Notes: generated by a model from the letters alone, not told the origin. 64,000 nucleotides of DNA from Cyclobacterium roseum (GCF_010119225.1 NZ_WNKF01000001.1:558001-622000), one strand, 5' to 3'. Numbered from the stretch's first letter, positions 16,616 to 25,926 are shown. Made by a program: numbers and translations.

Positions 16616-19084
16616 ATGAACAAACCACCCAAAGAAGAGGCAGAAAAACAGATTGCCGCATTGGCGGAGACGATCAATCATCACAATCATTTGTATTATC
16701 AGGAAGACCGTTCCGAAATCAGTGATTTTGAGTTTGATCAGTTGTTGGAAAAACTTGTTTTTTTGGAGTCGCTTTATCCGGAGTTAAAACAACCAGATAG
16801 TCCTACCCAGCGCGTAGGAGGTACGATTACAAAAAACTTTGAAACTGCCATACATGCAGTACGCATGTTGTCATTGGGAAACACGTACTCCAAGGAAGAG
16901 TTGGTTGCCTTCGATGAGCGGGTGGCGAAAGGGCTGGGACATCGGAATTTTGAGTACCTGTGTGAGTTGAAATTCGACGGAGTGGCCATCAGTCTGGTTT
17001 ATGAAAATGGCCTTCTGGTACGAGCCGTCACCCGGGGAGATGGATACAAAGGAGATGTGGTGACGGAAAACGTCAAAACCATTCGCTCCATCCCCTTGGT
17101 AATAAAAAATAAGAATTCCCTTCCCCCCTACTTTGAAGTCCGGGGTGAAATTTTTCTTTCCAGGAACGTTTTTGATAAGATCAATGAGGAGCGAATAAGC
17201 CGGGGAGAAAACCCACTGGCTAATCCCAGGAATGCTGCCTCCGGAACCCTGAAAATGCAGGATTCGTCCATTGTAGCAAAGAGAAGGCTGAACTGCTACC
17301 TCTATCAGTTGATAGCGGATGAACTTCCCATGATAAAGCATGAAGAAGCCATTGCCAACTTAATCAACTGGGGCTTTAATGTCTCCCCTACGTTTAGGAA
17401 ATGCGCTGGCCTGGAGGAAGTAATGGACTACATTGAAGAGTGGCGAGACAAGCGACAGCAACTACCGGTAGAAACCGATGGAGTGGTCATCAAGGTCAAT
17501 GATTACCGGCAACAGGAAGAGCTGGGCTTTACGGCTAAAATTCCCAGATGGGCTATTGCATTCAAATACAAAGCCGAAAGTGCAGAAGCTACCTTGCTTT
17601 CGGTCACTTATCAGGTTGGGAGAACAGGAGCCATTACGCCGGTAGCTAATCTCTCTCCCGTTTCGCTGGCAGGGACCATTGTCAAAAGAGCTTCCCTGCA
17701 CAATGCCAATGAAATTTTACGATTGGATTTGCATGAAGGCGACGTGGTGCTGGTAGAAAAAGGAGGCGAAATAATACCCAAAATCACCGGCGTTGTACAG
17801 GAAAGAAGGTCTAAAGACAGCATTCCCATCAGCTATATCGATACCTGCCCCGAATGTGGAACGTCATTGGAAAGAAAGGAAGGAGAAGCGAAACATTTTT
17901 GTCCCAACGAAGACGGATGTCCCCCGCAAATTTTGGGTAGAATCGAACACTTTGTATCTAAAAGGGCCATGGATATTGATTCCTTAGGCACCGAGCGTTT
18001 ACGTGCATTGATCCAGCAGGGCTACGTGTCCAATCCCGCCGATATTTATGACCTGCCCGATAAAAAACGGGAACTGCTTGGTCTCGAAATTTCGGAGGAA
18101 CAGTATTCGAAAAGTAGCGACGGGTATTTGCTGGTCAGCATAAAAAAAGCCCTGTATGCCCTGGTCCAACAGGTTACCTTAAAAGATATTGAAGGATTTC
18201 TCGATCAGAATACTTCCTTGAATCAGCTCGATAAGCTTTTGAATTTTGCCGAAAGGGAGAAAGTCAAACCTGGAAGAGGAAAAGAAAATGCCTTGAGGCT
18301 ACAAAAACTGATTGATTTGGTAAGAAATCAGGATTTTGATTCTGTGCCGGATTTTGTGCCTGTTGCCTTTGTCCTGGCAAGCATCCTACCGGAAGGAAAA
18401 GCCAACTTAACGAACCTCATCGCCCAATCAAAAAACAGGAGCAGTTTACATGATCTGCTAATCCAGGGAAAACTTGAAATTCCGGAGGCAGCGGAGGATC
18501 AAATCAATAAGCTTAAAGGGAATACTTTTCAGGAAGGAGTGGTAACTAATATGATGGAAGGCATCCGGGTATCCCTAAGCCAACCTTTTCCAAAAGTATT
18601 ATTCGCCCTGGGTATTCGGAATATCGGGGAAAATACAGCCGTCTTATTGGCAAAGCACTTCAAAAGCATCACTCATCTAATGAATGCTTCTGATCAGGAT
18701 CTTCTGGATATCAATGGTGTGGGAGAAACCCTGGTTAATAGTATCCGTGAGTTTTTCAATAATGAAAAAAATGGTGAAATTATCCGACGATTGAAGGAAA
18801 AAGGACTTCAGTTTGAGTTGGAAGAATCGGAAATGCGTCTGGTAAGCAGGGCATTGGAAGGAAAGAAAATCCTGGCCTCTGGACGATTAATCCATTTTAA
18901 AAGGGATGAAATCATCGATTTTATCGAGTCCCATGGTGGCAGTTACGTGAAATCGGTATCCAAAAATTTGGATTTTATCGTTGAGGGAGAAGAAATGGGA
19001 CCTAGTAAAAAAGAAAAAGCGCTAAAGCTGGGAATTCCGTTGATCACAGAAGAAGCGTTTCTTGAAATTTGTAAAACATCATAA
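16616..19084 (+). CDS. ligA: NAD-dependent DNA ligase with a 145-residue insertion
   Basis: LigA seals nicks using NAD. The domains are in normal order: Ia/adenylation with KFDG (Lys119), the OB-fold around YQVGRTGAITPVA, a four-cysteine zinc finger (residues 411-435), helix-hairpin-helix repeats, and a C-terminal BRCT domain (about 745-820). The protein is 822 residues, against about 670 for the family. The excess lies between the first HhH segment (ends near residue 490, LLGLE) and the next (starts near 637, FQEGVVTNMMEGI), where about 145 residues have no counterpart in the ligases I know. The frame is intact and catalytic residues are present, so it should be active. Confidence 0.94.
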   Translation: MNKPPKEEAEKQIAALAETINHHNHLYYQEDRSEISDFEFDQLLEKLVFLESLYPELKQPDSPTQRVGGTITKNFETAIHAVRMLSLGNTYSKEELVAFDERVAKGLGHRNFEYLCELKFDGVAISLVYENGLLVRAVTRGDGYKGDVVTENVKTIRSIPLVIKNKNSLPPYFEVRGEIFLSRNVFDKINEERISRGENPLANPRNAASGTLKMQDSSIVAKRRLNCYLYQLIADELPMIKHEEAIANLINWGFNVSPTFRKCAGLEEVMDYIEEWRDKRQQLPVETDGVVIKVNDYRQQEELGFTAKIPRWAIAFKYKAESAEATLLSVTYQVGRTGAITPVANLSPVSLAGTIVKRASLHNANEILRLDLHEGDVVLVEKGGEIIPKITGVVQERRSKDSIPISYIDTCPECGTSLERKEGEAKHFCPNEDGCPPQILGRIEHFVSKRAMDIDSLGTERLRALIQQGYVSNPADIYDLPDKKRELLGLEISEEQYSKSSDGYLLVSIKKALYALVQQVTLKDIEGFLDQNTSLNQLDKLLNFAEREKVKPGRGKENALRLQKLIDLVRNQDFDSVPDFVPVAFVLASILPEGKANLTNLIAQSKNRSSLHDLLIQGKLEIPEAAEDQINKLKGNTFQEGVVTNMMEGIRVSLSQPFPKVLFALGIRNIGENTAVLLAKHFKSITHLMNASDQDLLDINGVGETLVNSIREFFNNEKNGEIIRRLKEKGLQFELEESEMRLVSRALEGKKILASGRLIHFKRDEIIDFIESHGGSYVKSVSKNLDFIVEGEEMGPSKKEKALKLGIPLITEEAFLEICKTS

Positions 19085-19101
19085 AAGTCTAAAAGAAAAT
19101 A

Positions 19102-19596
19102 ATGAAATGGATTAGGGAATATTTTGTGAAGAATGCTTTGGAAAAGCCAAAGAAAAAGAAGGCCCAAAAGTCCATCTTATTGCATATAGAAAATATTAAA
19201 ACGATCGCGATATTAGGGAATAATAAAGATGAAATTGAGCAGATATCGGAAGTTATTCACCGGGACTTGAATAAGGATATTAAAATTCTGGGTAATTACT
19301 ACGATGAAAAATCGGAGGATCAACAGGCATTTTCCTACAAAGATTTCACACTAATTGGAAAACCGGGAGAAAAACTAAACCAATTACTTTCCCTTCGACC
19401 AGATTTGATTATTTTTACCTCTGAAAAGCTGAATTACTTTACCCTCTATCTGCTTCAATTACAATCAGCATCTTACAGTATGGGTTTTTTTAGCGAGGAA
19501 TTGAAACCTTATCTGGATCTGATGCTAAGTGAAGAAAAAAAAGATATACAATCGGGTACGGCATCATTGATTAAGTATTTAAAGCAGATCAACTAG
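19102..19596 (+). CDS. Conserved hypothetical protein between ligA and dapA (possibly DUF6913)
   Basis: The 164-residue protein has a basic N-terminus (several lysine runs), then an alternating beta/alpha region including TIAILGNN and a later PDLIIFTSEKLNYFTLYLL. There is no signal peptide, membrane helix or catalytic motif. Small proteins of this kind occur next to dapA in many Bacteroidota; the family name is from memory and not certain. It starts 17 bases after ligA and ends four bases before dapA, so all three are probably one transcript. Function unknown. Confidence 0.65.
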   Translation: MKWIREYFVKNALEKPKKKKAQKSILLHIENIKTIAILGNNKDEIEQISEVIHRDLNKDIKILGNYYDEKSEDQQAFSYKDFTLIGKPGEKLNQLLSLRPDLIIFTSEKLNYFTLYLLQLQSASYSMGFFSEELKPYLDLMLSEEKKDIQSGTASLIKYLKQIN

Positions 19597-19600
19597 CATA

Positions 19601-20494
19601 ATGAAAAAGTTTAAAGGTACCGGCGTCGCGTTGGTAACTCCTTTTACGGAGGATGGTTCCATTGATTATCCTGCTTTGGAGCGGGTGATCGAACACGTTA
19701 TTCACGGGAACGTAGAATACCTGGTCGTTCAGGGCACAACAGGAGAATCGGCTACGCTGTCGGAAACAGAAAAATCGGAAGTCCTTCGCTTTATCAAAAA
19801 AATAAACCGACAAAGGCTTCCAATTGTTTATGGATTAGGGGGTAATAATACGCAGGCCATTTTAGATACCATGAATGCAATCGATTTCTCAGAAATTGAT
19901 GCCATATTATCCGTTAGTCCGTATTATAATAAACCCAGTCAAGAAGGGATCGCCGCTCACTACGAGGCCATTGCAGATCATTGTCCTGTTCCGGTAATTC
20001 TCTACAATGTGCCGGGAAGGACCATGTCAAACATAAACTACAAAACTACGCTTCGTCTCGCGAAACATCCTAATATAATAGGTATCAAAGAAGCAAGTGG
20101 AAATCTGGATCAATGCATGCGCATTGCGAAAAACAAGCCGGAGGACTTTTTATTATTATCCGGTGATGACATGACCACTATTTTTATGCGAAGTATCGGT
20201 GCTGAAGGGGTGATTTCCGTTCTAGCGAATGCCTATCCCGAGATAATTGGATCCATTATCCATGGAAACGCTTCTTACTCAAAGAAGGGGACGTTTAGTT
20301 TACTGGAGATAAATCCACTGATGTACGAAGAAAGCAATCCTGTAGGTGTAAAATGTCTCATGGAAAAGCTGGGCCTTTGTAGCGATTATGTAAGACTCCC
20401 ACTCCTTAGGGCTTCTGAAGATTTGAAAAGCAGAATTGATCTGGCTGCAAACAATGTCAACAGCAGGCATTTCTATTCTCCCCACCTGGATTAA
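19601..20494 (+). CDS. dapA: 4-hydroxy-tetrahydrodipicolinate synthase
   Basis: DapA condenses pyruvate with aspartate semialdehyde, the first committed step to lysine and diaminopimelate. The 297-residue TIM-barrel protein has GTTGESATLS, SPYYNKPSQEG (catalytic tyrosines) and GIKEASGN with the Schiff-base lysine. Position next to a housekeeping gene and the full DapA signature favour lysine synthesis over related sialate or KDG aldolases. A strong bidirectional terminator follows. Confidence 0.93.
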   Translation: MKKFKGTGVALVTPFTEDGSIDYPALERVIEHVIHGNVEYLVVQGTTGESATLSETEKSEVLRFIKKINRQRLPIVYGLGGNNTQAILDTMNAIDFSEIDAILSVSPYYNKPSQEGIAAHYEAIADHCPVPVILYNVPGRTMSNINYKTTLRLAKHPNIIGIKEASGNLDQCMRIAKNKPEDFLLLSGDDMTTIFMRSIGAEGVISVLANAYPEIIGSIIHGNASYSKKGTFSLLEINPLMYEESNPVGVKCLMEKLGLCSDYVRLPLLRASEDLKSRIDLAANNVNSRHFYSPHLD

Positions 20495-20516
20495 TAATCA
20501 TTAAAAGGGTAAAAAA

Positions 20517-20546
20517 AAGGAACTCAAAATTGAGTTCCTTTTTTTT
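20517..20546. terminator. Bidirectional terminator between dapA and the Hc1 gene
   Basis: AAGGAACTCAA (20517-20527) and TTGAGTTCCTT (20530-20540) are perfectly complementary. A T-run follows on the plus strand and an A-run precedes it, which reads as a T-run on the minus strand. It serves dapA and the convergent Hc1 gene. Confidence 0.9.
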
Positions 20547-20552
20547 ACCAGA

Positions 20553-20726
20553 TTAAGAGTTTTTGATGTCTTGAACCTCTTTACGGATATCCTGAGCTAA
20601 ATTTTTTAAATCCTGCATGCCTTTCCTTACCCTTGTACCAGCTGCTTGATTTTTCTTATCGTAAAATTTGTCAAAATCAGCTTCCAGCGACATGATAAGA
20701 TCCTTGATTTCACTAAATCTGTTCAT
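20553..20726 (-). CDS. Histone H1-like protein (Hc1 family), 57 aa
   Basis: A short minus-strand frame encodes 57 residues beginning MNRFSEIKDLI and including SLEADFDKFYDKKNQAAGTR, a lysine-rich, helical sequence matching the Bacteroidota proteins annotated histone H1 / Hc1. These small basic proteins are thought to bind nucleic acid or compact the nucleoid. It is convergent with dapA and shares its terminator; the stop lies about seven bases from the terminator run. It is too short for many gene finders' length filters. Confidence 0.85.
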   Translation of the reverse strand: MNRFSEIKDLIMSLEADFDKFYDKKNQAAGTRVRKGMQDLKNLAQDIRKEVQDIKNS

Positions 20727-20821
20727 AATTAAAAGTTAATTTGGTTGATGATGAGATTAATTTTTGATTCAATATAGTTAAAATGTTTATAAATATACAG
20801 TTTAAGCGGTTTTTTCTCCTT

Positions 20822-22096
20822 TTATTCACCAAATGAAGTTGCCAATTCGGTGGTCTTGTAGAATCCACTGCTTAACTTACCCTTTATGGCTTCAAATGCC
20901 GCGATCGTTTCCTTCACATCTTCCAGGCTATGCACTGCTGTAGGAATTAACCGCAATATAATCATTCCTTTCGGAACCACAGGGTAAATCACTACTGAGC
21001 AGAAAATATTGTAGTTCTCTCTTAAATCTTTACTCAGCGTTGCCGCCTCTCCTACCGTTCCATTGAGCACTACCGGAGTTACGGGTGAATTGGTCGAACC
21101 GATACTAAAGCCCTTTTCCTTCAGCCCACCTTGTAAAGCGTGAACAATTTTCCACAAATTCTCCCTGAATTCAGGTCGGGTTCTGAGGATTTCCAGTCGC
21201 TTCAATCCTCCCTCTACCATTATTAACGGCAAAGCTTTGGCAAATATTTGAGAACGCATGTTGTATTTCAAATAATGAATTACCTTAGCATCACCAGCAA
21301 TAAATGCGCCAATGCTTGCCATGGATTTGGCGAAAGTAGAAAAATAAAGGTCTACCTGCTCTTGCACGCCTTGTTCTTCACCGCTTCCGGCTCCCGTCTT
21401 TCCCATGGTTCCGAAGCCGTGTGCATCGTCTACCAATAAACGAAATTGGTATTTTTCCTTGTATTGGACAATTTCTTTGAGATTCCCCATATCCCCGGTC
21501 ATCCCAAAGACTCCCTCAGTAATGACCAAAATGCCACCGCCCGATTCTTTGGTAAGCCTTTCCGCTCGTTTCAATTGCTTATCCAGGCTTTCCATGTCGT
21601 TATGTGGAAACACAAAACGCTTGCCCATATGCATTCGAAGGGCATCGATGATGCAAGCATGGCATTCACCATCATATACGATCACATCCTTGCGATCGAT
21701 CAATGAATCGATCACACTCATGATTCCCTGATAGCCATAATTAAGCAAATAGGACTTTTCCTTTCCTACAAATTCAGCCAATTCATCTTCCAGCTTTTCG
21801 TGTAAGTCCGTACTTCCAGACATTATTCGAGCACCCATGGGATAGGCGGCGCCCCATTTTCGGGCAGCCTCTTCATCTGCCTTTCTTACCTCCGGATGGT
21901 TGGCCAGCCCTAAATAATTATTCAAACTCCAAGTCAGTACTTCCTTTCCTTTAAACTTCATTCGGGGAGCTATTTCTCCCTCTAGCTTTGGAAATGTGAA
22001 GTACCCTTCTGATATCTCGGAATGCTTTCCCAAAGGACCGAGGTTGGTGTTCAATTTTTCAAATATATCCAATGTGCAAATACTTTTGATGTTCAA
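20822..22096 (-). CDS. Alpha-oxoamine synthase (serine palmitoyltransferase / cysteate acyltransferase type)
   Basis: The 424-residue PLP enzyme belongs to the family of serine palmitoyltransferase, AONS and KBL, which condense an acyl-CoA with an amino acid and release CO2. Visible features are the SLNNYLGLANHP entry segment, DDAHGFGTMG (PLP ring Asp and His) and STFAKSMASIGAF with the Schiff-base lysine. No bio or kbl neighbours are present, and the length and N-terminal extension fit the Bacteroidota lipid-forming enzymes, which make sphingolipids from serine or sulfonolipids (capnine) from cysteate. The amino acid used cannot be told from sequence inspection. It is divergent from maf with 223 bases between. 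Confidence 0.8.
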   Translation of the reverse strand: MNIKSICTLDIFEKLNTNLGPLGKHSEISEGYFTFPKLEGEIAPRMKFKGKEVLTWSLNNYLGLANHPEVRKADEEAARKWGAAYPMGARIMSGSTDLHEKLEDELAEFVGKEKSYLLNYGYQGIMSVIDSLIDRKDVIVYDGECHACIIDALRMHMGKRFVFPHNDMESLDKQLKRAERLTKESGGGILVITEGVFGMTGDMGNLKEIVQYKEKYQFRLLVDDAHGFGTMGKTGAGSGEEQGVQEQVDLYFSTFAKSMASIGAFIAGDAKVIHYLKYNMRSQIFAKALPLIMVEGGLKRLEILRTRPEFRENLWKIVHALQGGLKEKGFSIGSTNSPVTPVVLNGTVGEAATLSKDLRENYNIFCSVVIYPVVPKGMIILRLIPTAVHSLEDVKETIAAFEAIKGKLSSGFYKTTELATSFGE

Positions 22097-22319
22097 CTAT
22101 TAGCTTCTGTTCTGGAATTCAAACCTCCAAAACTACTATTTTTAAGTGGTTTCCGCAAAATTACACCGATTTTTGGTTTCTTCTTTCTTTTGAAGCCACT
22201 TACTGAATTATTCCAAATAAGATTTAATAATTTTGTCCGGCTTGCCCGGAAAGAGTCAAAACGGCTTTGTAAATAATAAAATAACGGGAAAGCGTTCCTT
22301 CGGCTTATCATTATATCTT

Positions 22320-22907
22320 ATGGAAATTAGTAACAAAACAATCGTCTTAGCATCAAAATCACCGAGAAGACAACAGTTAATGAAAGAAATGGGCCTTTCG
22401 TTTACCGTCAGAAGCCTGAATGCGGATGAGTCTTTTCCGGAACACCTTGATCCAATGGTCGTGGCTGAATTTCTTGCCGAAAAAAAGGCTGACGCTTACT
22501 TACCATACTTGTATGATGAGGAAGTTTTGATTACCGCCGACACGACTGTTATCTATGAAAACCGAATTTTCAATAAGCCAGCCAATGCGCGCGAGGCCCG
22601 GGAAATGCTCCAACTTCTTCAGGGAAAAACCCACGAAGTGATCACCGGTGTGTGCATCCGAGACCTGCAACATAAAATCGTTTTTTCAGACCGCACCCGG
22701 GTTGATATTGCTCCACTTCAAGACATTGAAATCGATTACTACATCAAAGAATATCAACCATTTGACAAAGCAGGTGGCTACGGAATCCAGGATTGGATCG
22801 GATTAATTGGAATCAGCAGCATCCAGGGTTCCTATTATACGGTCATGGGTCTCCCTGTACACAAGGTTTATCAACACCTCAAAGCTACCTATGATTTACA
22901 ATACTGA
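22320..22907 (+). CDS. maf: Maf family nucleotide pyrophosphatase
   Basis: The 195-residue protein has the Maf signatures ASKSPRRQQLM at the N-terminus, ITADTTV with the catalytic Asp, KPANAREAREML and the C-terminal DKAGGYGIQDW. Such enzymes hydrolyse non-canonical nucleoside triphosphates (dTTP/UTP and m5U/pseudo-UTP types) and have been linked to cell-division arrest. I use ATG 22320; an in-frame non-ATG start at 22233 would add 29 residues without family similarity. It converges on the DUF4136 gene with 15 bases between. Confidence 0.9.
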   Translation: MEISNKTIVLASKSPRRQQLMKEMGLSFTVRSLNADESFPEHLDPMVVAEFLAEKKADAYLPYLYDEEVLITADTTVIYENRIFNKPANAREAREMLQLLQGKTHEVITGVCIRDLQHKIVFSDRTRVDIAPLQDIEIDYYIKEYQPFDKAGGYGIQDWIGLIGISSIQGSYYTVMGLPVHKVYQHLKATYDLQY

Positions 22908-22922
22908 ATCTTTGCATAGCGG

Positions 22923-23483
22923 TTAGGTGGGAATTTTTTTTGAAAACTCCTTTAGAATTTTGTCCACAGAGGTTTGGAGGTTTTTGCTTTTTTGCTTGGG
23001 TTTGGTAATTTCCCCAACGGCACTGATCCGCATCACCACCTTATCCTGCCTGGTGTCAATAAAATCTACCACCAGCTCTCCCATATCGTAATTTTCCACT
23101 CTAAATCCGCTATTACCGAATCCATAGGGCATCATCCAGGGATTGTACATGCCCATTCCGAAATATGGACTCATCATGGGTGTGGAATTAACCTCTTTCT
23201 GTCGGTCCGTTAGGTTGGTATTATACCGTACAATTAAATCCGGCTTTTCCATATCCTGTTCAAAACCAAATGATTTCATACCTTCCGTAAGCCTGTACTG
23301 AAGGTTATCCTCCAATACAGGGGACTCAAAGGCTACTTTGTCATAATATTGATTGATTACAAAAAAGGTTTGATAATCTTCAATGCTAGCTACTTCATTT
23401 TTCTCCAAAAACACCCGCACCGGACTACAAGAAGTAATCCATATCAAAGCGGATACCATCACTATGCTGAACGTAAATTTCAT
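22923..23483 (-). CDS. DUF4136 lipoprotein
   Basis: From ATG 23483 the 186-residue protein has a signal peptide ending in a lipobox-like WITSC, then a DUF4136 domain with a Met/Pro/Gly-rich loop in the middle and the closing pattern GELVVDFIDTRQDKVVMRI. Family members are envelope lipoproteins of unknown function. A longer frame back to 23708 would put the signal peptide 75 residues inside the protein, so I reject that start. It is divergent from pxpA. Confidence 0.8.
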   Translation of the reverse strand: MKFTFSIVMVSALIWITSCSPVRVFLEKNEVASIEDYQTFFVINQYYDKVAFESPVLEDNLQYRLTEGMKSFGFEQDMEKPDLIVRYNTNLTDRQKEVNSTPMMSPYFGMGMYNPWMMPYGFGNSGFRVENYDMGELVVDFIDTRQDKVVMRISAVGEITKPKQKSKNLQTSVDKILKEFSKKIPT

Positions 23484-23622
23484 AATCTGTACCTTAATTT
23501 TTACCTTCAAGACGAAAATCAAATCAAAAATGTTGTGAAGAATCGGATAAAATGATCCTTTATAAAGCACAACGGCTATGGAAATATTAATCCATAAAAT
23601 AATCCAAAAATCCTTTTGAGTA

Positions 23623-24354
23623 ATGGTAAAAACCTGGGACATTAACTGCGATTTGGGTGAAGGCATGCAGAACGACGAATTAATCATGCCCTTTTTGGGG
23701 AGTTGCAATATTGCTTGTGGGGGCCATGCGGGTGACGAAGGGAGTATAAGAAAAACGGTAAAATTGGCCAGAAAACACCTGGTGAACGTGGGTGCCCACC
23801 CCTCCTATCCGGACAGGGAAAATTTTGGCAGAGTTCCCCTTGCAATTGATTTTGAAAGGTTGGAAAAGAGCCTCTCGGCCCAGATTCATGCGGTAAAATC
23901 AGCGGCAGAGGAATGGCACCTACCCTTGCACCACATTAAATTTCATGGTGCCCTGTACCTGGAGAGCCTTAGCAACGGCATTCTGGCGGAGAAATTGGCT
24001 CAATTCATACAGCGGGAATTTCCAGGTAAAATGATTTATGCACCGTTTGGCTCTGCCATTTCCAGGGCTGCCAATCGGAAAAAGGTACCGATTGCCTACG
24101 AAGTTTTTGCTGACCGGTGCTATCAATCCCCGGTTCAATTGTTGAGCAGGAAGGATCCGAAGGCTGTTTTGATGACGTTACTCGAAATAGAGCAACAAGT
24201 TTCCCTTTTTCTGGCAGCTCAGCAGGTAAAGACAGTGGATGGAACCTGCTTGCCCATCAAAGCAGACACGATCTGTGTCCATGGAGACCATCCCTTGGCC
24301 GTGGAAATCGTAACTTTAATAGCACGAAAAATGGGCGAAACCAAAAAGCTATGA
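23623..24354 (+). CDS. pxpA: 5-oxoprolinase subunit A (LamB/YcsF family)
   Basis: PxpA works with PxpB and PxpC to hydrolyse 5-oxoproline (pyroglutamate), a damaged-glutamine product, to glutamate with ATP. The 243-residue protein has the family start INCDLGEG, then SCNIACGGHAGD and VGAHPSYPDRENFGR. The three pxp genes overlap each other, the standard bacterial order. Confidence 0.93.
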   Translation: MVKTWDINCDLGEGMQNDELIMPFLGSCNIACGGHAGDEGSIRKTVKLARKHLVNVGAHPSYPDRENFGRVPLAIDFERLEKSLSAQIHAVKSAAEEWHLPLHHIKFHGALYLESLSNGILAEKLAQFIQREFPGKMIYAPFGSAISRAANRKKVPIAYEVFADRCYQSPVQLLSRKDPKAVLMTLLEIEQQVSLFLAAQQVKTVDGTCLPIKADTICVHGDHPLAVEIVTLIARKMGETKKL

Positions 24355-25073
24355 ATCATCCCGTTCAGATAATTCCCATCAGTCCCGACATCCTGGAAAT
24401 ACACTGGCCGGAAAAAATCAGTGAGCCTATTTTATTTGAGATCCTGGCCGTTAAGCGATTTTTACATGAAAAATGGACCGGTAAAATCCATCGTATGTAT
24501 CATGGATATCAAGTCCTGGGGATTGTGTTAATAGAAGGCCAGGATTTGGCAACCCGTATTAGCGAGGTGTATGCCATTCTGAAAGAAAACTTTCAACCCG
24601 GATATAATCCGTCGGAATTCAGGACATGGAAACTTCCGGTTTGCTACGATTTAAAGTTGGTTCCGGCACTCGAACGCTACCTTGATAAGAAGTCTATTGA
24701 ATGGGGGGATTTTGTAGAAATGCACACAGAAAATAGCTACCGCTTGTATTTCTACGGTTTTTTACCGGGATTTATGTACCTGGGGGGGCTGGAAGAGCGA
24801 CTTCATATTCCAAGGAAGGCCATTCCCGATCGAAAAATCCCTGGCGGTTCGGTGGCCATCGGCGGAAGTCAAACGGGCGTTTATCCGATGGATAGTCCAG
24901 GCGGATGGTACGAAGTAGGCAAAACGCCCATCCCCTTTTTTGGTCAAGGTGAGTTAAGGGTTCCGTTTCGTCCGGGAGATGCCATCCAATTCGAATCGAT
25001 ATCCCTTTCCCGTTTTAACCAGTTAAAGCAAAAAGAAAATTTTTCCTGGACAAAGTGGGAGGAAAATGGCTAA
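24351..25073 (+). CDS. pxpB: 5-oxoprolinase subunit B (KipI family)
   Basis: The 240-residue protein carries the KipI/allophanate-hydrolase subunit 1 pattern, including FYGFLPGFMYLGGL and the GGSVAIGGSQTGVYP segment. The start at 24351 overlaps the pxpA stop in ATGA; a longer frame from 24117 lies inside pxpA and lacks family similarity. The 3' end overlaps pxpC by eight bases. Confidence 0.92.
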   Translation: MNHPVQIIPISPDILEIHWPEKISEPILFEILAVKRFLHEKWTGKIHRMYHGYQVLGIVLIEGQDLATRISEVYAILKENFQPGYNPSEFRTWKLPVCYDLKLVPALERYLDKKSIEWGDFVEMHTENSYRLYFYGFLPGFMYLGGLEERLHIPRKAIPDRKIPGGSVAIGGSQTGVYPMDSPGGWYEVGKTPIPFFGQGELRVPFRPGDAIQFESISLSRFNQLKQKENFSWTKWEENG

Positions 25074-25926
25074 GCTAAGATTAGAAAAATCAGGTATTCT
25101 GACCACCATTCAGGATCTGGGTAGGCCTGCCTATTCCGCATTAGGCGTGCCCCTGTCAGGACCTATGGACAAACAATCTTTTTTGCTCGCCAATCACTTA
25201 ATGCGAAAGTCCCCTGCTGATGCTTGCCTGGAAATCTATATGGGAAACCTGGAAATGGTCTTTGACAGCACCTGCCAGGTGGTTCTAACCGGAGCCTCCG
25301 GAGAAATTAGCTGCGGAAGCAAGTCCTATCTCACCAATGAAATCATACCGGTGCAAAAAGCGGAAAAATTGACCCTTTCCGGTTTTAAAAATGGCCAATG
25401 GGCCTACCTGGCTATCAATGGATCCTTTCTTTCCGAAAACATTATGGGTAGCCAAAGCTATTATCCGAGAATTACCGAAAAGGGAAGGTTAAATTCCGGA
25501 GAGGAAGTTCATTATCAGGCTGCCGAACACAGCATACCCCTTTTGCATGCAAAGGTAAAATCAAGCGTAGTTTCAAATTCCGACCCTCTACCTGCCTATA
25601 GGGGCCCATCGTTTTCCCTGCTTTCATCCGATCAACAGCACCGGTTAAAATCCGGCACCTTCACCCTCTCCAGGGAGCAAAACCGGATGGGGATCCATCT
25701 GGAAGAAAAAATTGCGCATTCACTACCGGAAATGATAACGACCCCTGTTTACCCAGGTACCGTTCAATTAACTTCCTCTGGAAAATTAATTGTATTGATG
25801 TTGGATGCTCAGGTAACGGGTGGTTACCACCGCCTATTACAGCTACCACAGCGGTCGATAGGAACCCTTTCCCAATTAAGGCCTGGTGAAAAATTCCGGT
25901 TTCAGCTGATGGACTTGCCTGAATGA
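25066..25926 (+). CDS. pxpC: 5-oxoprolinase subunit C (KipA family)
   Basis: The 286-residue protein matches the KipA/biotin-dependent carboxylase-like family, with TIQDLGRPAYSALGVPLSGPMD at the N-terminus and SREQNRMGIHLEE and the GTVQLTSSGKLIVLM segment later. It completes the PxpABC complex. Similarity to urea-amidolyase reflects common ancestry; no biotin domain is present. Confidence 0.92.
   Translation: MAKLRLEKSGILTTIQDLGRPAYSALGVPLSGPMDKQSFLLANHLMRKSPADACLEIYMGNLEMVFDSTCQVVLTGASGEISCGSKSYLTNEIIPVQKAEKLTLSGFKNGQWAYLAINGSFLSENIMGSQSYYPRITEKGRLNSGEEVHYQAAEHSIPLLHAKVKSSVVSNSDPLPAYRGPSFSLLSSDQQHRLKSGTFTLSREQNRMGIHLEEKIAHSLPEMITTPVYPGTVQLTSSGKLIVLMLDAQVTGGYHRLLQLPQRSIGTLSQLRPGEKFRFQLMDLPE

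Noticed and set aside
22233-22319. N-terminal extension of Maf
   Set aside because: Non-ATG start, no similarity to the family before the MEISNKTIVLAS beginning.
24117-24350. N-terminal extension of PxpB
   Set aside because: Lies wholly inside pxpA in another frame; the ATGA overlap at 24351 gives the proper start.
25066-25926. Reading PxpC as a urea amidolyase or biotin carboxylase subunit
   Set aside because: No biotin-carrier or carboxylase domain, and the pxpA and pxpB genes are adjacent.
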